Assembly (NCBI RefSeq): GCF_001890385.1 | Contig: NZ_CP018221.1 | Span: forward strand, 917,501 to 981,500 | Source: Tardibacter chloracetimidivorans | GTDB lineage: Bacteria; Pseudomonadota; Alphaproteobacteria; Sphingomonadales; Sphingomonadaceae | Direction: 5' to 3' | Length of the DNA: 64,000 nucleotides | Part shown: piece after piece, positions 35,578-44,314 of the stretch | Layout: each line of letters starts with the position of its first letter | Position numbering within the stretch: the first letter of the stretch is position 1 | The notes under the pieces: model-generated | What the model was told of the DNA's origin: nothing | Databases searched by the model: none | What the model saw: the letters and a program-made list of their open reading frames with translations, nothing else | Translations under genes and position numbers: made by a program

Positions 35578-36744
35578 ATGGAACTTAGCTTGGCGGAGCG
35601 GGATGACCGGATAAGGCAGTCGTTTCAACAGGAGGTTGAGAGCAGCTTCGTCGCCCGAAATATTGGCGAACTGCCGCATTCCTATGACACGATCTCAACC
35701 GATTGGCTGACATCGATCCTCTGTCGGAACACGAACGGTGCGGTGGTCGCCGATTATTCGCTCGGAGCACCCGATGACGGTACATCGAACCGTCGACGGA
35801 TATTTTTGAGGTACAACGCAGCCGGGCAAGCCGCGGGCCTGCCGTCCACCGTTTTTTGCAAATCTTCGCAAAAACTCGTTCACCGCCTCCAACATGCCAA
35901 CATCGGGCTAGTGATTGGCGAAGTGGCGTTTTATTCGCGCTATCGCCCAATGTTCGACATCGAAGCGCCAAATCCGATTTTCGCGGCGTATGACCCCGTA
36001 AGCTATAATTCCATAATCATGCTGGAAGATCTTGACGAACGAGGCGCCGGTTTTTGCAACCATGAAACTCCGATAACCCGTGGTCGTATCGAGAACCAGT
36101 TGTCCACGCTCGCGCAGCTTCATGGTCGCTATTATGGGACTTCCGAGGTCGCAGATGCCAAGATAATGACCTTGGAAGGCATTTTCAGAGCGACCGACCG
36201 GTGGCTCGGACTCGAAGTCGCCTGTGACAAAGGATTTGCGGCCGCAGAAAGCGTCATTCCGAACAGGCTGTTTCGCCGAAGGGCAGAAGTCTGGGAGCCG
36301 ACGCTCAAGGCGGTGGAGATGCAAAACTCCCTACCCCTCACCTTCACTCACAACGACGTCCACCTGCGCAATTGGTACATAACGGGTGAAGGCCGCATGG
36401 GCCTGTCCGATTGGCAGACGTTTGCCCGCGGTCACTGGGGCTTCGATCTCGCCTATCTGATTTCCTGCAATCTAACGGTCGAGAACAGGCGCCTTTGGGA
36501 GAGCGATCTCATAAGATATTATGTCGAAGAACTGCGGGAGTTCGGTGGGCCGACCGTGTCGTTCGACGACGCTTTCCTGCTCTATCGGCGCCATTTTCTG
36601 AGCGCGCTCACTTGGTGGACGGTGACTAACGCACCGCCGGAAAACGGACCCGAATACTATCAGCCGGAAGACGCCACTCTGGAATTCATCGGTCGGATGA
36701 CCACCGCGATCGACGATCTCGACGCCATGGACAGCTATGATTGA
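35578..36744 (+). CDS. APH/ecdysteroid-kinase-like phosphotransferase, 388 aa
   Basis: Aminoglycoside-phosphotransferase fold: IIMLEDLDERGAGF in the N-lobe hinge, the catalytic HNDVHLRNW (Brenner-type H-x-D-x4-N), and LSDWQ supplying the metal-binding Asp. The Gly-rich loop is weak and the N-lobe Lys may lie in VFCKSSQK. I prefer ATG 35578 (AAAGAG upstream); GTG 35533 with a GTGA overlap is possible. The family phosphorylates hydroxyl groups of small molecules, sugars, steroids or acyl compounds. A second, divergent member is at 45540-46655. Confidence 0.78.
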   Translation: MELSLAERDDRIRQSFQQEVESSFVARNIGELPHSYDTISTDWLTSILCRNTNGAVVADYSLGAPDDGTSNRRRIFLRYNAAGQAAGLPSTVFCKSSQKLVHRLQHANIGLVIGEVAFYSRYRPMFDIEAPNPIFAAYDPVSYNSIIMLEDLDERGAGFCNHETPITRGRIENQLSTLAQLHGRYYGTSEVADAKIMTLEGIFRATDRWLGLEVACDKGFAAAESVIPNRLFRRRAEVWEPTLKAVEMQNSLPLTFTHNDVHLRNWYITGEGRMGLSDWQTFARGHWGFDLAYLISCNLTVENRRLWESDLIRYYVEELREFGGPTVSFDDAFLLYRRHFLSALTWWTVTNAPPENGPEYYQPEDATLEFIGRMTTAIDDLDAMDSYD

Positions 36745-36873
36745 CTTGCACGCAGGCGACCGAATTCATCGGACTGATTTGCAAGCTGCCTTTCCGACCT
36801 CTTGATCGCGCAAACGTTAACATCGATCCGACCGGCCATCATTCAGTGTTGCCGCATGGCGGGAGAATGACAA

Positions 36874-37668
36874 ATGCAACGGTTTAAAGGAAAAGTGGCG
36901 CTCATTACGGGCGGCGGCGAAGGCATCGGCGAGGCGACGGCGCGCCGCCTGGCAGCCGAAGGGGCGCAAGTGGTCGTCACCGGCCGGCGCCAGGCGTTGA
37001 TCGAAGCTGTCGCAAAAGACATCGGCGGTCTCGCCGTTGCCGGCGATATCGCCGACGAGGCGCATGTACGCACGGCCGTGGCAGCCACCGTCGAGCATTT
37101 CGGCGCGCTCGACATTCTCATTGCGAATGCGGGAGTATCCATGTCCGGCTCCGTGGTCGAAATCGACATGGACGTGTTCCGCCGCTCGATGGCCGTCAAT
37201 GTCGAAGGCGCGCTCTTGGCTGCGAAGTACGCCATCCCGCATATGCGGCAGCGCGGCGGCGGCGCCATCGTACTTGTGTCGTCGCAAGCCGCTTTCGTTG
37301 CCTACCCTGACCTGATTGCCTACACCTCGGCCAAGTCGGCGATGCTGGGACTCAGCCGCTCGATCGCGATCGATTACGGGCCAGATCGCATTCGCTGCAA
37401 CGTGCTGTGCCCCGCCTGGGTGCGTAGCGCGATGACCGACGCGACATTCGGTGACCTTGCGCGTTCGCGAGGAAGGAGCCTGGAGGATGTTTTCGCGCAG
37501 GCTATGAAGCCGACGCCGCTCCGTCGGATGGCCACGCCGGAGGAGATGGCAGGACCGATTGCCTTCCTGGCGTCCGACGACGCCTCGTTCATAACTGGAA
37601 CCGCGCTGACCGCAGATGGCGGCGGCGCGATCATAGATCCCAGCATGCAGGCAATCGAAAGCATCTGA
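36874..37668 (+). CDS. SDR-family oxidoreductase, 264 aa
   Basis: Classical SDR with ITGGGEGIGEATARRLA, IANAG in place of NNAG, VSSQAAFVAYPDL with the catalytic Ser, and YTSAK. VTGRRQ after strand 2 suggests NADP. After the usual DGG motif (TADGGGAII) there is an unusual 14-residue extension. It stands alone between the kinase and a convergent hydrolase. Confidence 0.87.
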   Translation: MQRFKGKVALITGGGEGIGEATARRLAAEGAQVVVTGRRQALIEAVAKDIGGLAVAGDIADEAHVRTAVAATVEHFGALDILIANAGVSMSGSVVEIDMDVFRRSMAVNVEGALLAAKYAIPHMRQRGGGAIVLVSSQAAFVAYPDLIAYTSAKSAMLGLSRSIAIDYGPDRIRCNVLCPAWVRSAMTDATFGDLARSRGRSLEDVFAQAMKPTPLRRMATPEEMAGPIAFLASDDASFITGTALTADGGGAIIDPSMQAIESI

Positions 37669-37765
37669 AGGGAGACGGGAGCCCGCTTGATACCGATCGG
37701 GTAGAGGTCGCCATCGCTTGACTGGGTAATGTCGCGAACGGTTCAGAAAAGCAGTCGTGCACGGT

Positions 37766-38635
37766 TCAGCGTGCGAGCCATTCTGCGATCGCCGCCGCAA
37801 TTGCCGCGGGACAATCCTCCGGCACCTGGTGCAGAGCCTCGCCGACGAAGGCTGCTTCGCAGTTGCCGAGACTTGCGGCGTAAGCCAGCGCGTCCTTGGG
37901 CGGCATGTTCGCGCCAGGGCGTGCGTAAAGGAGAAGCTTGGGACACAGATTGTCGACAAGCCATTTCTCATTCGCGCTCAGACGCTCGGCAACATCGGCC
38001 GGTTCTCCGGCAATGGGAACTTCGCATGCAAATCGATGCAGCGGCATCCTGTCGGCGCGCTGCCGGAACGGCGCGCGGTACCCTTCCATCTCGTCTGCGG
38101 ACAGCGAACGGAGAATGGTCTTGGGCAGCACCTCCTCGATGAACAAATTGCGGTCGATAACCATTTCGCGGCCTCGGTCGGCTGAACGGAAGGCGCAAAA
38201 GGTTTCGGCAGCAAGCGGGGGAAAATCTTCCCAAGCGCGAAATGCGCGGATCGGTTCGATCAGAACGATCTTCTGTGCGAATCCCGGAACGCGGCGGGCT
38301 CGGTCCACGCCGAGAGCGGCGCCCCATCCGTGTGTCACCAGAACGCAATCGGTCAGGCCCATGCTGTCGCAGAACGCGTCCAAGTAACGCAAATGGTCGC
38401 TATAGCGATACTCGATCGCGGGCTTACCTGACTGCCCCATGCCGATCAGGTCTACGGCGATACAGCGACCCGATTTGGCAAGGCTGGGCGCCACATTGCG
38501 CCACAGATAGGATGAGGTTGGGCTGCCATGAAGAAACAGCAAGGGCCGCCCTACGCCGCCGGCGAAGTAATGCATCATCGAGCCGAGCGTCTCGATTTGA
38601 CCGGGGTCAAAAGACGCGAAGGCGTTCACGCCCAC
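37766..38635 (-). CDS. Haloalkane-dehalogenase-like alpha/beta hydrolase lacking the nucleophile Asp, 289 aa
   Basis: The protein follows the LinB/DhaA pattern closely: LLFLHGSPTSSYLWRNV, AVDLIGMGQSGKP, VLVTHGWGAALGVDRARR, KTILRSLSADEMEGYRAPF, and a late ALHQVPED. In dehalogenases the elbow reads V.HDWG with Asp as nucleophile. Here it is HGWG, with Gly encoded by bases 38327-38329. The halide-binding Asn of HGNP is Ser (HGSP). The Glu-bearing IEP and the general-base His remain. Dehalogenase activity is therefore unlikely; a different reaction, or a decayed enzyme, is possible. The frame is intact over the full family length. Confidence 0.82.
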   Translation of the reverse strand: MGVNAFASFDPGQIETLGSMMHYFAGGVGRPLLFLHGSPTSSYLWRNVAPSLAKSGRCIAVDLIGMGQSGKPAIEYRYSDHLRYLDAFCDSMGLTDCVLVTHGWGAALGVDRARRVPGFAQKIVLIEPIRAFRAWEDFPPLAAETFCAFRSADRGREMVIDRNLFIEEVLPKTILRSLSADEMEGYRAPFRQRADRMPLHRFACEVPIAGEPADVAERLSANEKWLVDNLCPKLLLYARPGANMPPKDALAYAASLGNCEAAFVGEALHQVPEDCPAAIAAAIAEWLAR

Positions 38636-38838
38636 CGACGCTTCTCATTTTCAAAATCGCGCGTCGAACATTTGCCTCGCGACGATCGCAAGCGCCGGAG
38701 TGCGTCCGACGCTGACGGCATGGCGGAGAGCGCGGCCATGTTTAAGACGGCCTCATGGTTGATCTTGCGCTCATGGGCATCCCCGAACTCTCAGCTTTTC
38801 CGACGATACACGCACATTCTGGGCCTGCGGATCACCTC

Positions 38839-39579
38839 CTAGTGACAGGTCAGCCCGCCATCGATGACGAATTCGGCACCGGTGGCAAAGGCGCACTCGT
38901 CTGAAGCCAGCAACACGACGACGCTTGCGATCTCATCGGGCTGACCAACGCGCCCGGCGGGTGTCACGCTGTTGACCGCTGCGGTAAGTTCCGGATCCCC
39001 GGACAGTTGGGACATGGGGGTGTCGATCGTTCCAGGATGAATCGAGTTCACCCGGATGTTGAGCGGAGCCAGTTCCAAAGCTGCGGATTTCGTCATGCCG
39101 CGCACGGCGAACTTCGTGCCGACGTAGCCGAGCATCTGCGGAAGCCCGACAATTCCCGCTGCCGATGAGATATTGATGATAGCGCCTCCGCCCGCGCGTC
39201 GCATCGAAGGAATCACGGCCTTTGTGCCGAGGAAGATCGACACCATGTTGATGTCGACGATCCTTCTGAATTCGACCTCGCTGGTATCTTCGATCGGCCC
39301 GTAGGCCGCGATGCCCGCATTGTTGACTAGGACCGAAATCGGCCCGAAGCGTCGTTCCGCCACTTCGACTACCTTCGCCCACTGATCGGCTTGTGTGACA
39401 TCATGCGCAATGAAATGCGCGTGATCACCTAGCGCCTCGGCGGTGGCAAGGCCTTCGTCGGAGAGCACATCGGTTAGAACGACGCTCGCCCCTTCCTCGA
39501 CCAGACGCCGCGCGAACGCGGCGCCCATTCCGCGCGCACCTCCCGTGATGACCGCGACCTTCCCAGAGGCTCTTCCCAT
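38839..39579 (-). CDS. SDR-family oxidoreductase, 246 aa
   Basis: Classical SDR with ITGGARGMGAAFARRLV, NNAGIAAYG, NISSAAGIVGLP (catalytic Ser) and YVGTK, ending EFVIDGGLTCH. ATG 39579 is preceded by GGAGAAGG; a GTG at 39594 is a weaker option. The Asp in VLTDVLSDE points to NAD. Three 19-bp tandem repeats lie 39 bases upstream of the start, in its likely promoter region. Confidence 0.87.
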   Translation of the reverse strand: MGRASGKVAVITGGARGMGAAFARRLVEEGASVVLTDVLSDEGLATAEALGDHAHFIAHDVTQADQWAKVVEVAERRFGPISVLVNNAGIAAYGPIEDTSEVEFRRIVDINMVSIFLGTKAVIPSMRRAGGGAIINISSAAGIVGLPQMLGYVGTKFAVRGMTKSAALELAPLNIRVNSIHPGTIDTPMSQLSGDPELTAAVNSVTPAGRVGQPDEIASVVVLLASDECAFATGAEFVIDGGLTCH

Positions 39580-39617
39580 CGCATCCTTCTCCACCTTCCG
39601 CGACGCCCCTCTTCCCG

Positions 39618-39674
39618 CGTTAAACCGCTATAGGGGCGTTAAACCGCTATAGGGGCGTTAAACCGCTATAGGGG
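39618..39674. repeat. Three perfect 19-bp tandem repeats
   Basis: The unit CGTTAAACCGCTATAGGGG occurs at 39618-39636, 39637-39655 and 39656-39674, with a four-base start of a fourth copy. It lies between the heme-binding-like gene and the SDR, both leftward. Possible roles are repeated regulator sites or a replication-slippage (VNTR) tract. Each unit contains a TATAG core. Confidence 0.95.
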
Positions 39675-39698
39675 CGTTCCGCACCGAAAACTGGTCGC

Positions 39699-40100
39699 CT
39701 ACCAGCGCAAAGCGCCCGCGCCGGCCTGGGCCACTTGCTCATCCTCATGGCCGAGAGCTCCGGACACGCCGATCGCGCCGACGAGAGTCCCCTCATGCAT
39801 GAGCGGCAATCCGCCTGGAAACGGCATAAGGCCGGGAATGGCGATCATGTTCGGCATTGATTCTGCCATCGTGCCGATTGCAGAAGTCGGCATGCGCAGG
39901 TTCACTGCGGTCTTCGCCTTTGCTTCAGCAACCGTAAGGGAGACCAGGGAGGCCGCGTCAAGCCGATCCAGCCGAATGGCGTTGCCCGCATCGTCGGTGA
40001 CGACGATGGTCACGCCAAAGCCATGTGCCTCGGCTTCCGCACGCGCAGCGAGACCGATCGCGTCTGCTTGAGCGAGCGTCAAATAAGGTTTCATCGGCAC
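39699..40100 (-). CDS. GlcG/HbpS-like protein, 133 aa
   Basis: The protein has the DUF336 (GlcG/HbpS) pattern: LTLAQADAIGLAARAEAEAHGFGVTIVVTDDAGN, then RLDRLDAASLVSLTVAEAKAKTAV, and a late GGLPLMHEGTLVGAIGVSGA. Family members bind heme or cobalamin-like ligands or small degradation products, and often sit in catabolic operons. It starts at GTG 40100 (GGGAG upstream) or ATG 40094. It is divergent from the SDR at 40246. Confidence 0.85.
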   Translation of the reverse strand: MPMKPYLTLAQADAIGLAARAEAEAHGFGVTIVVTDDAGNAIRLDRLDAASLVSLTVAEAKAKTAVNLRMPTSAIGTMAESMPNMIAIPGLMPFPGGLPLMHEGTLVGAIGVSGALGHEDEQVAQAGAGALRW

Positions 40101-40245
40101 AGACTGTGTCTCCCATCTCTGTTTGCTCTTGGGATCCGATCGACGAGGCGAAGCCTCGGGGCTCGGTACCTATGGGATATTATCTTCCGTTCCTCCCACT
40201 GCCTGTCACAGCCAGGGGTGACAGTGGCAAACGGAGCGTCATGCG

Positions 40246-41031
40246 ATGAAAGGCGGAGCATTGCAGGAGTGGGTTTTGCGCGACCTCAACGGGAAATCGG
40301 TCATCGTGACCGGCGGAGCGAGCGGCATTGGGCGCTCCACTGCGCTTCTGCTGGCTGAGGCAGGGGCGTTGATCACCGTTGCGGATCGGAATGAGGCCGG
40401 CTGCACCGAGACCGTCGAAATGATCGGAGCCAAGGGCGGTGTTGCCCAAAGCTGTGGCATCGATGTGACGAGTGAGTCGGCGGTTCGAGATTTGGTGCAG
40501 CTCGCTGTTTCCCGGTTTGGCGGCCTGCACGGAGCGGCTAATGCGGCCGGGATTGTTGGATCTTCGATCGCGATCGAAGACATGCCGCTGGAAGAATGGT
40601 CCCGCGTCATCTCCATCAATCTGACGGCGCAGTTCCTGTGCCTGAAATACCAGGCACGCGCCATGCTGGACACGGGCGGCGGCTCCATCGTCATGGTGTC
40701 CTCGACGGCCTCGATGATCGGTTTTCCACTGACCTCCGCTTATTGCGCGTCGAAGGCTGGCGTGCTGGGCCTGGTACGTAGCGCGAGCTGCGAATATTCG
40801 AAAAGAGGCGTGCGGGTAAACGCCTTGCTGCCCGGCGCGACGCGCACTCCGATGTTCGAGGGCGCAATGGCGGCAAGCGGGCTCGAAGATTATGTGGCGG
40901 CAACGCATCCGATCGGACGGTTCGCTGAACCGGACGAAATCGGCAGGGCCATTCGCTGGTTGATTTCGGATGAGGCGTCCTACGTCACGGGCTCTGCCAT
41001 GGCCGTGGATGGCGGGAACACTTCGATCTAG
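40246..41031 (+). CDS. SDR-family oxidoreductase, 261 aa
   Basis: Classical SDR: VTGGASGIGRSTALLLA, NAAG, MVSSTASMIGFP with the catalytic Ser, YCASK, and a DGG end (AVDGGNTSI). The Asp in VADRNEAG suggests NAD. It has a short extra N-terminus before DLNGKSVIVTGG. The next gene is an enoyl-CoA hydratase-like protein about 100 bases on, so oxidation followed by hydration/isomerisation of a thioester fits. Confidence 0.87.
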   Translation: MKGGALQEWVLRDLNGKSVIVTGGASGIGRSTALLLAEAGALITVADRNEAGCTETVEMIGAKGGVAQSCGIDVTSESAVRDLVQLAVSRFGGLHGAANAAGIVGSSIAIEDMPLEEWSRVISINLTAQFLCLKYQARAMLDTGGGSIVMVSSTASMIGFPLTSAYCASKAGVLGLVRSASCEYSKRGVRVNALLPGATRTPMFEGAMAASGLEDYVAATHPIGRFAEPDEIGRAIRWLISDEASYVTGSAMAVDGGNTSI

Positions 41032-41136
41032 TTCTTTTTGAAGACTGCTCGGGCTGTAACGGGCGATGGTGACACCGAACATGCGCAGCGTGCGCTAGAA
41101 CGTCAGAAACCATGCACAAGCATTGAGCGGGAGCAT

Positions 41137-41979
41137 ATGGAGGGGACCACCGAGAGCGCGATCGTTATCGACCGGGATCGGGGCGTCGCCACATTGCGGC
41201 TCAACCGTCCTGCGGCGGGAAACGCCATCGACCTCGCGACCTCGCAGGCGCTCGCCTACGCCACGGCAGAGCTTGATAACGATCCCGACGTGCGATGCGT
41301 ACTGCTCACCGGCACCGGCCGCTTCTTCTGCGTCGGTGGCGCCCTCGGCGATTTCCAGGCAGCCGGGGCCGACCTGCCTTCGCTTATCCAGAAGATCACG
41401 ATCAACCTTCATGCCGCCGTGAGCGCTCTGATGCGCATGCCGAAGCCGGTCGTGACCGCCGTGAACGGCCCTGCGGCCGGTGCCGGATTGGGGCTCGCGG
41501 CCTTGGGCGACGTGGTCCTTGCGGCGCCTGGTGCCCATTTTTCGACCGCCTACTCTGCGATCGGCTTTACCGGAGACGCCGGCGTGACCTGGCTGTTGCC
41601 GCGTCTGGTCGGAATACGGACGGCGCAGGACATGCTGCTTACCAACCGCCGCATGTCGAGCCACGAGGCCGAAGGCGCCGGGCTTATCACTCGCGTAGTT
41701 CCCGACGAACGTCTGATGGACGAGGCGCTTGCAGTCGCAATCTCGCTGGCGGAAGGTCCCGTTCGCGCGCTCGGATCGATCCGGCGGCTTGTCGCCGATG
41801 CCACATCTTCAACGTTAGAGGAGCAGTTGGCGGCGGAATCGCGGTCGATTTGCGAAGCCGCTGCGCGGCCCGAAAGCCGCGAGGGCATCGCGGCTTTCGT
41901 CGAGAGACGCAACCCCGCCTTCGCCGACGTGTCCGATCCGTCGTGGCGGAGCTTTGCTACCACAGAACCGAGCGAGTGA
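41137..41979 (+). CDS. Enoyl-CoA hydratase/isomerase-family protein, 280 aa
   Basis: Crotonase fold: ATLRLNRPAAGNAIDLATSQAL, VLLTGTGRFFCVGGALGDF, and the oxyanion-hole and active-site segment VTAVNGPAAGAGLGLAALGDVVLAAPGAHF. A PaaG/isomerase-like TGDAGVTWLLPRLVG follows. The lone acidic residue pattern suits isomerases more than hydratases. ATG 41137 has GGGAG upstream; the open frame from 41038 is not supported. Unlike the two proteins at 1-605 and 5703-6554, this is a conventional acyl-CoA crotonase. The epoxide hydrolase starts one base after its stop. Confidence 0.87.
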   Translation: MEGTTESAIVIDRDRGVATLRLNRPAAGNAIDLATSQALAYATAELDNDPDVRCVLLTGTGRFFCVGGALGDFQAAGADLPSLIQKITINLHAAVSALMRMPKPVVTAVNGPAAGAGLGLAALGDVVLAAPGAHFSTAYSAIGFTGDAGVTWLLPRLVGIRTAQDMLLTNRRMSSHEAEGAGLITRVVPDERLMDEALAVAISLAEGPVRALGSIRRLVADATSSTLEEQLAAESRSICEAAARPESREGIAAFVERRNPAFADVSDPSWRSFATTEPSE

Positions 41980-42668
41980 GATGGAACCCTTCGTCATAAA
42001 GGTGCCCGAGGACGAACTGGACGATCTCCAACACCGTTTGGAGCGCACGCGCTGGGTCCAGGATTTCGGGAACGACGATTGGCGTTACGGCGCCAATACC
42101 TCCTACCTCCGCGAGTTGGTAGACTATTGGCGCCGCGACTATGACTGGCGGGCGCGGGAAGCGGAGATGAACCGCTATCCTCATTTCCGCACGACAATCG
42201 AAAACGTCCCTGTTCATTTCCTGCACATTGCCGGAAAAGGTCCGAATCCCAAGCCGCTGATCCTCAATCACGGCTGGCCCTGGACGTTCTGGGATTACCG
42301 CAAGCTGCTCGGACCGCTTTCGGATCCGGCAGCCTTCGGCGGCGACAGCAAGGACGCTTTTACCCTGATCGTCCCTTCCCTGCCCGGCTTCGGATTCTCG
42401 ACCCCTCTGGTTGAAACCGGCATGAACTGGGCGCGCACCGCCGATCTATGGGTCAAGTTGATGCGCGATGTCCTTGGCTATGACCGGTTCGCGTCGGTCG
42501 GTGGCGATTATGGCGCATTTGTTACTGCGCAGCTTGGTCACAAATATGTGAGCCAGATGATCGGCTGCTATGTCCACTTGATGGCGCCACTAGACATGTA
42601 CGAGGGTGGCTCAATCCCTCTCGAGGATTTTGGACCTGGCGAGGAACACTGGCCGGCGATCAACGAAG

Positions 42669-43818
42669 CGTGCCTATCCGCTTAAGGCATACACCCACTA
42701 GATATGGTATGGTGGGTCCATTGGCCTGAGTAGAGTTCGGCAAAGGTCGGCGCCTCGATATCACTGGCGATCCCGAGGAGGGATCGGAAGGCGTTGAACG
42801 GGTAGAAGCGGCGATTGAAGCGGAAAGTGAACTCGTTGAGGTAGGCTTGCAGATGCTTGGTGCTGACGCCGTGGTGGATGCCGTTGAGCCACGCTTTGAG
42901 GTTTGAGAACACCAGATGGACGATGGGCAGGAACTCTTCGGACACCTCCGGGTCGCCACACTGGGCGATGGCGTGATGGTCGTAACCGCCGCCCTGCAAC
43001 CCGCTATAGCCGCTCCAATCATCGGTGATGACCAGCGTTCCCGGCTCGACCGCGCTCTGTACAAAGCCACCAAGGGCACCGGCACTGCGGTCTGCACCGA
43101 TGGCCAATCGAACCCTTCCGGCATAGCGTCCGTTCCGGCGGCGGTCCTGGCCAGTGCCAGGCTCCCGGTGACGAACTTCGACGGCGGCGACCACCAGCGT
43201 TTTGTGGTGGGTTCCCCGGCCTTCGCCGCGCGTTCGCCCGCCGATCCAGGTCTCATCGACCTCGACATGCTGACCGCTCTGCCCGCCGATCCGATCCTGA
43301 TCGGGGCGCACCATCGCGGCGCGCAGTTTATGGAGCAGGCCAAAGGCCGTCTCGTACCGGGTCAGGCCAAGCTGGCGCTGCAACTGGACGGCAGATATGC
43401 CGGTCGTCTGACTCGCAACCAGGTAAGCGGCCCAGAACCACACGCTGAGCGGGATGTGGCTTCGTTCCATGGCCGTGCCGACCATCAGGCCGGTCTGACG
43501 GCGACACGAGCGGCACATCAGGATGACAGGCCGAGTGGTGAAACGAAACGGATCGCCGACGACGCCACAGCGTGGGCACGCAAATCCATCAGGCCAGCGA
43601 GCTTTTTCAAGCCAGGACGCGCAAGCGCCATCATCCGGGAAAAGCCGCTGGAACTCGGGGAGGGATTTCGGGAACGGCAGCTTGTCGCGGTCAAGAACGT
43701 CCACAATCCCCACCCTTTACAACCGCTTTGGGTGGCACCAAGCCGCAGGAAAAGTCAGGCGCGCGCCACAAGGCAGCCACTAGATGTAGTGGGTGTATGC
43801 GTCAAGCGGATAGGCACG
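42669..43818 (-). mobile_element. IS1595-family insertion sequence, copy 1, 1150 bp
   Basis: Terminal inverted repeats of 32 bp beginning CGTGCCTATCCGCTT have two mismatches between the ends. The element is flanked by the direct repeat CAACGAAG at 42661-42668 and 43819-43826. An 8-bp duplication is usual for IS1595 elements. It inserts into the epoxide hydrolase. Copy 2 lies 496 bases downstream in the same orientation. Confidence 0.95.
42682..43713 (-). CDS. IS1595-family transposase, 343 aa
   Basis: N-terminal zinc ribbon (FACPRCG...MCRSCRRQTG), then an ISXO2-like DDE/N domain: HVEVDETWIGGRTR (first Asp), VITDDWSGYSGL (second Asp) and SNLKAWLNGIHHGVSTKHLQ, a region conserved at the third catalytic position. 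The frame is intact and the product is identical to that of copy 2, so the element may be active or recently moved. A long antisense open frame on the plus strand is a shadow. Confidence 0.95.
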   Translation of the reverse strand: MGIVDVLDRDKLPFPKSLPEFQRLFPDDGACASWLEKARWPDGFACPRCGVVGDPFRFTTRPVILMCRSCRRQTGLMVGTAMERSHIPLSVWFWAAYLVASQTTGISAVQLQRQLGLTRYETAFGLLHKLRAAMVRPDQDRIGGQSGQHVEVDETWIGGRTRGEGRGTHHKTLVVAAVEVRHREPGTGQDRRRNGRYAGRVRLAIGADRSAGALGGFVQSAVEPGTLVITDDWSGYSGLQGGGYDHHAIAQCGDPEVSEEFLPIVHLVFSNLKAWLNGIHHGVSTKHLQAYLNEFTFRFNRRFYPFNAFRSLLGIASDIEAPTFAELYSGQWTHHTISSGCMP

Positions 43819-44314
43819 CAACGAAGCTTTCTGGAAGGACGAAGCGGGCTATTACGTTCTTCAGGCGACTAAACCCCAGACTCCTGCCATCGGTCTGAAT
43901 GACTCGCCGGCTGGCCTGCTCGCTTGGCTGGTTGAGAAGCGGCGCACGTGGAGCCACGGCGAAGGCGACGTGGAGCGGCGCTTCACGAAAGACGACCTGA
44001 TCGACAATGCCATGATCTACTGGATCACCCAGAGTTATGGGACGTCGGCGCGCTATTATTACGAAGCGGTTCATCAACCATGGCGGCCCTCGCATAACCG
44101 CATGCCTGTGGTCGAGGCACCAACGGGCCTAGGCCTTTTTACGCACGACGTCGTTCCTCGGCCAAGGCGCTGGCTGGAGCGCTACTATAACGTCAAACAG
44201 CTGCGTGTGCACGAAAGCGGAGGGCATTTTGCCGCGATGGAAGAGCCTGACACCTTGATCAGCGACATACGTGACTTTTTCAAAATGCTTTGACGCGATC
44301 TCAGAAAGACCAAC

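Larger units (their letters stand above)
41981..44293 (+). pseudogene. Epoxide hydrolase gene split by IS1595-family element
   Basis: The 5' part (41981-42668) has the EHN N-terminal domain (ERTRWVQDF, TSYLRELVDYWRRDYDW), the oxyanion HGWPW and the nucleophile elbow GGDYGAF. After the IS, the frame resumes in phase from 43827 with FWKDEAGYY. It ends with the catalytic His region GGHFAAMEEPD. Excising the element plus one copy of the 8-bp duplication gives a continuous 385-codon gene, normal for the family. As it stands the protein stops four codons into the IS and lacks the catalytic His, so it should be inactive. Its former role was hydrolysing an epoxide to a diol. Confidence 0.93.

Noticed and set aside
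37766-38635. Functional haloalkane dehalogenase (LinB/DhaA)
   Set aside because: The nucleophile Asp is Gly and the halide-binding Asn is Ser.
39618-39674. CRISPR array
   Set aside because: The 19-bp units are directly adjacent with no spacers, and no cas genes are present.
40205-40226. Inverted repeat CTGTCA...TGACAG upstream of the SDR at 40246
   Set aside because: Only six-base arms with a ten-base loop and no clear regulator; too weak to list as an operator.
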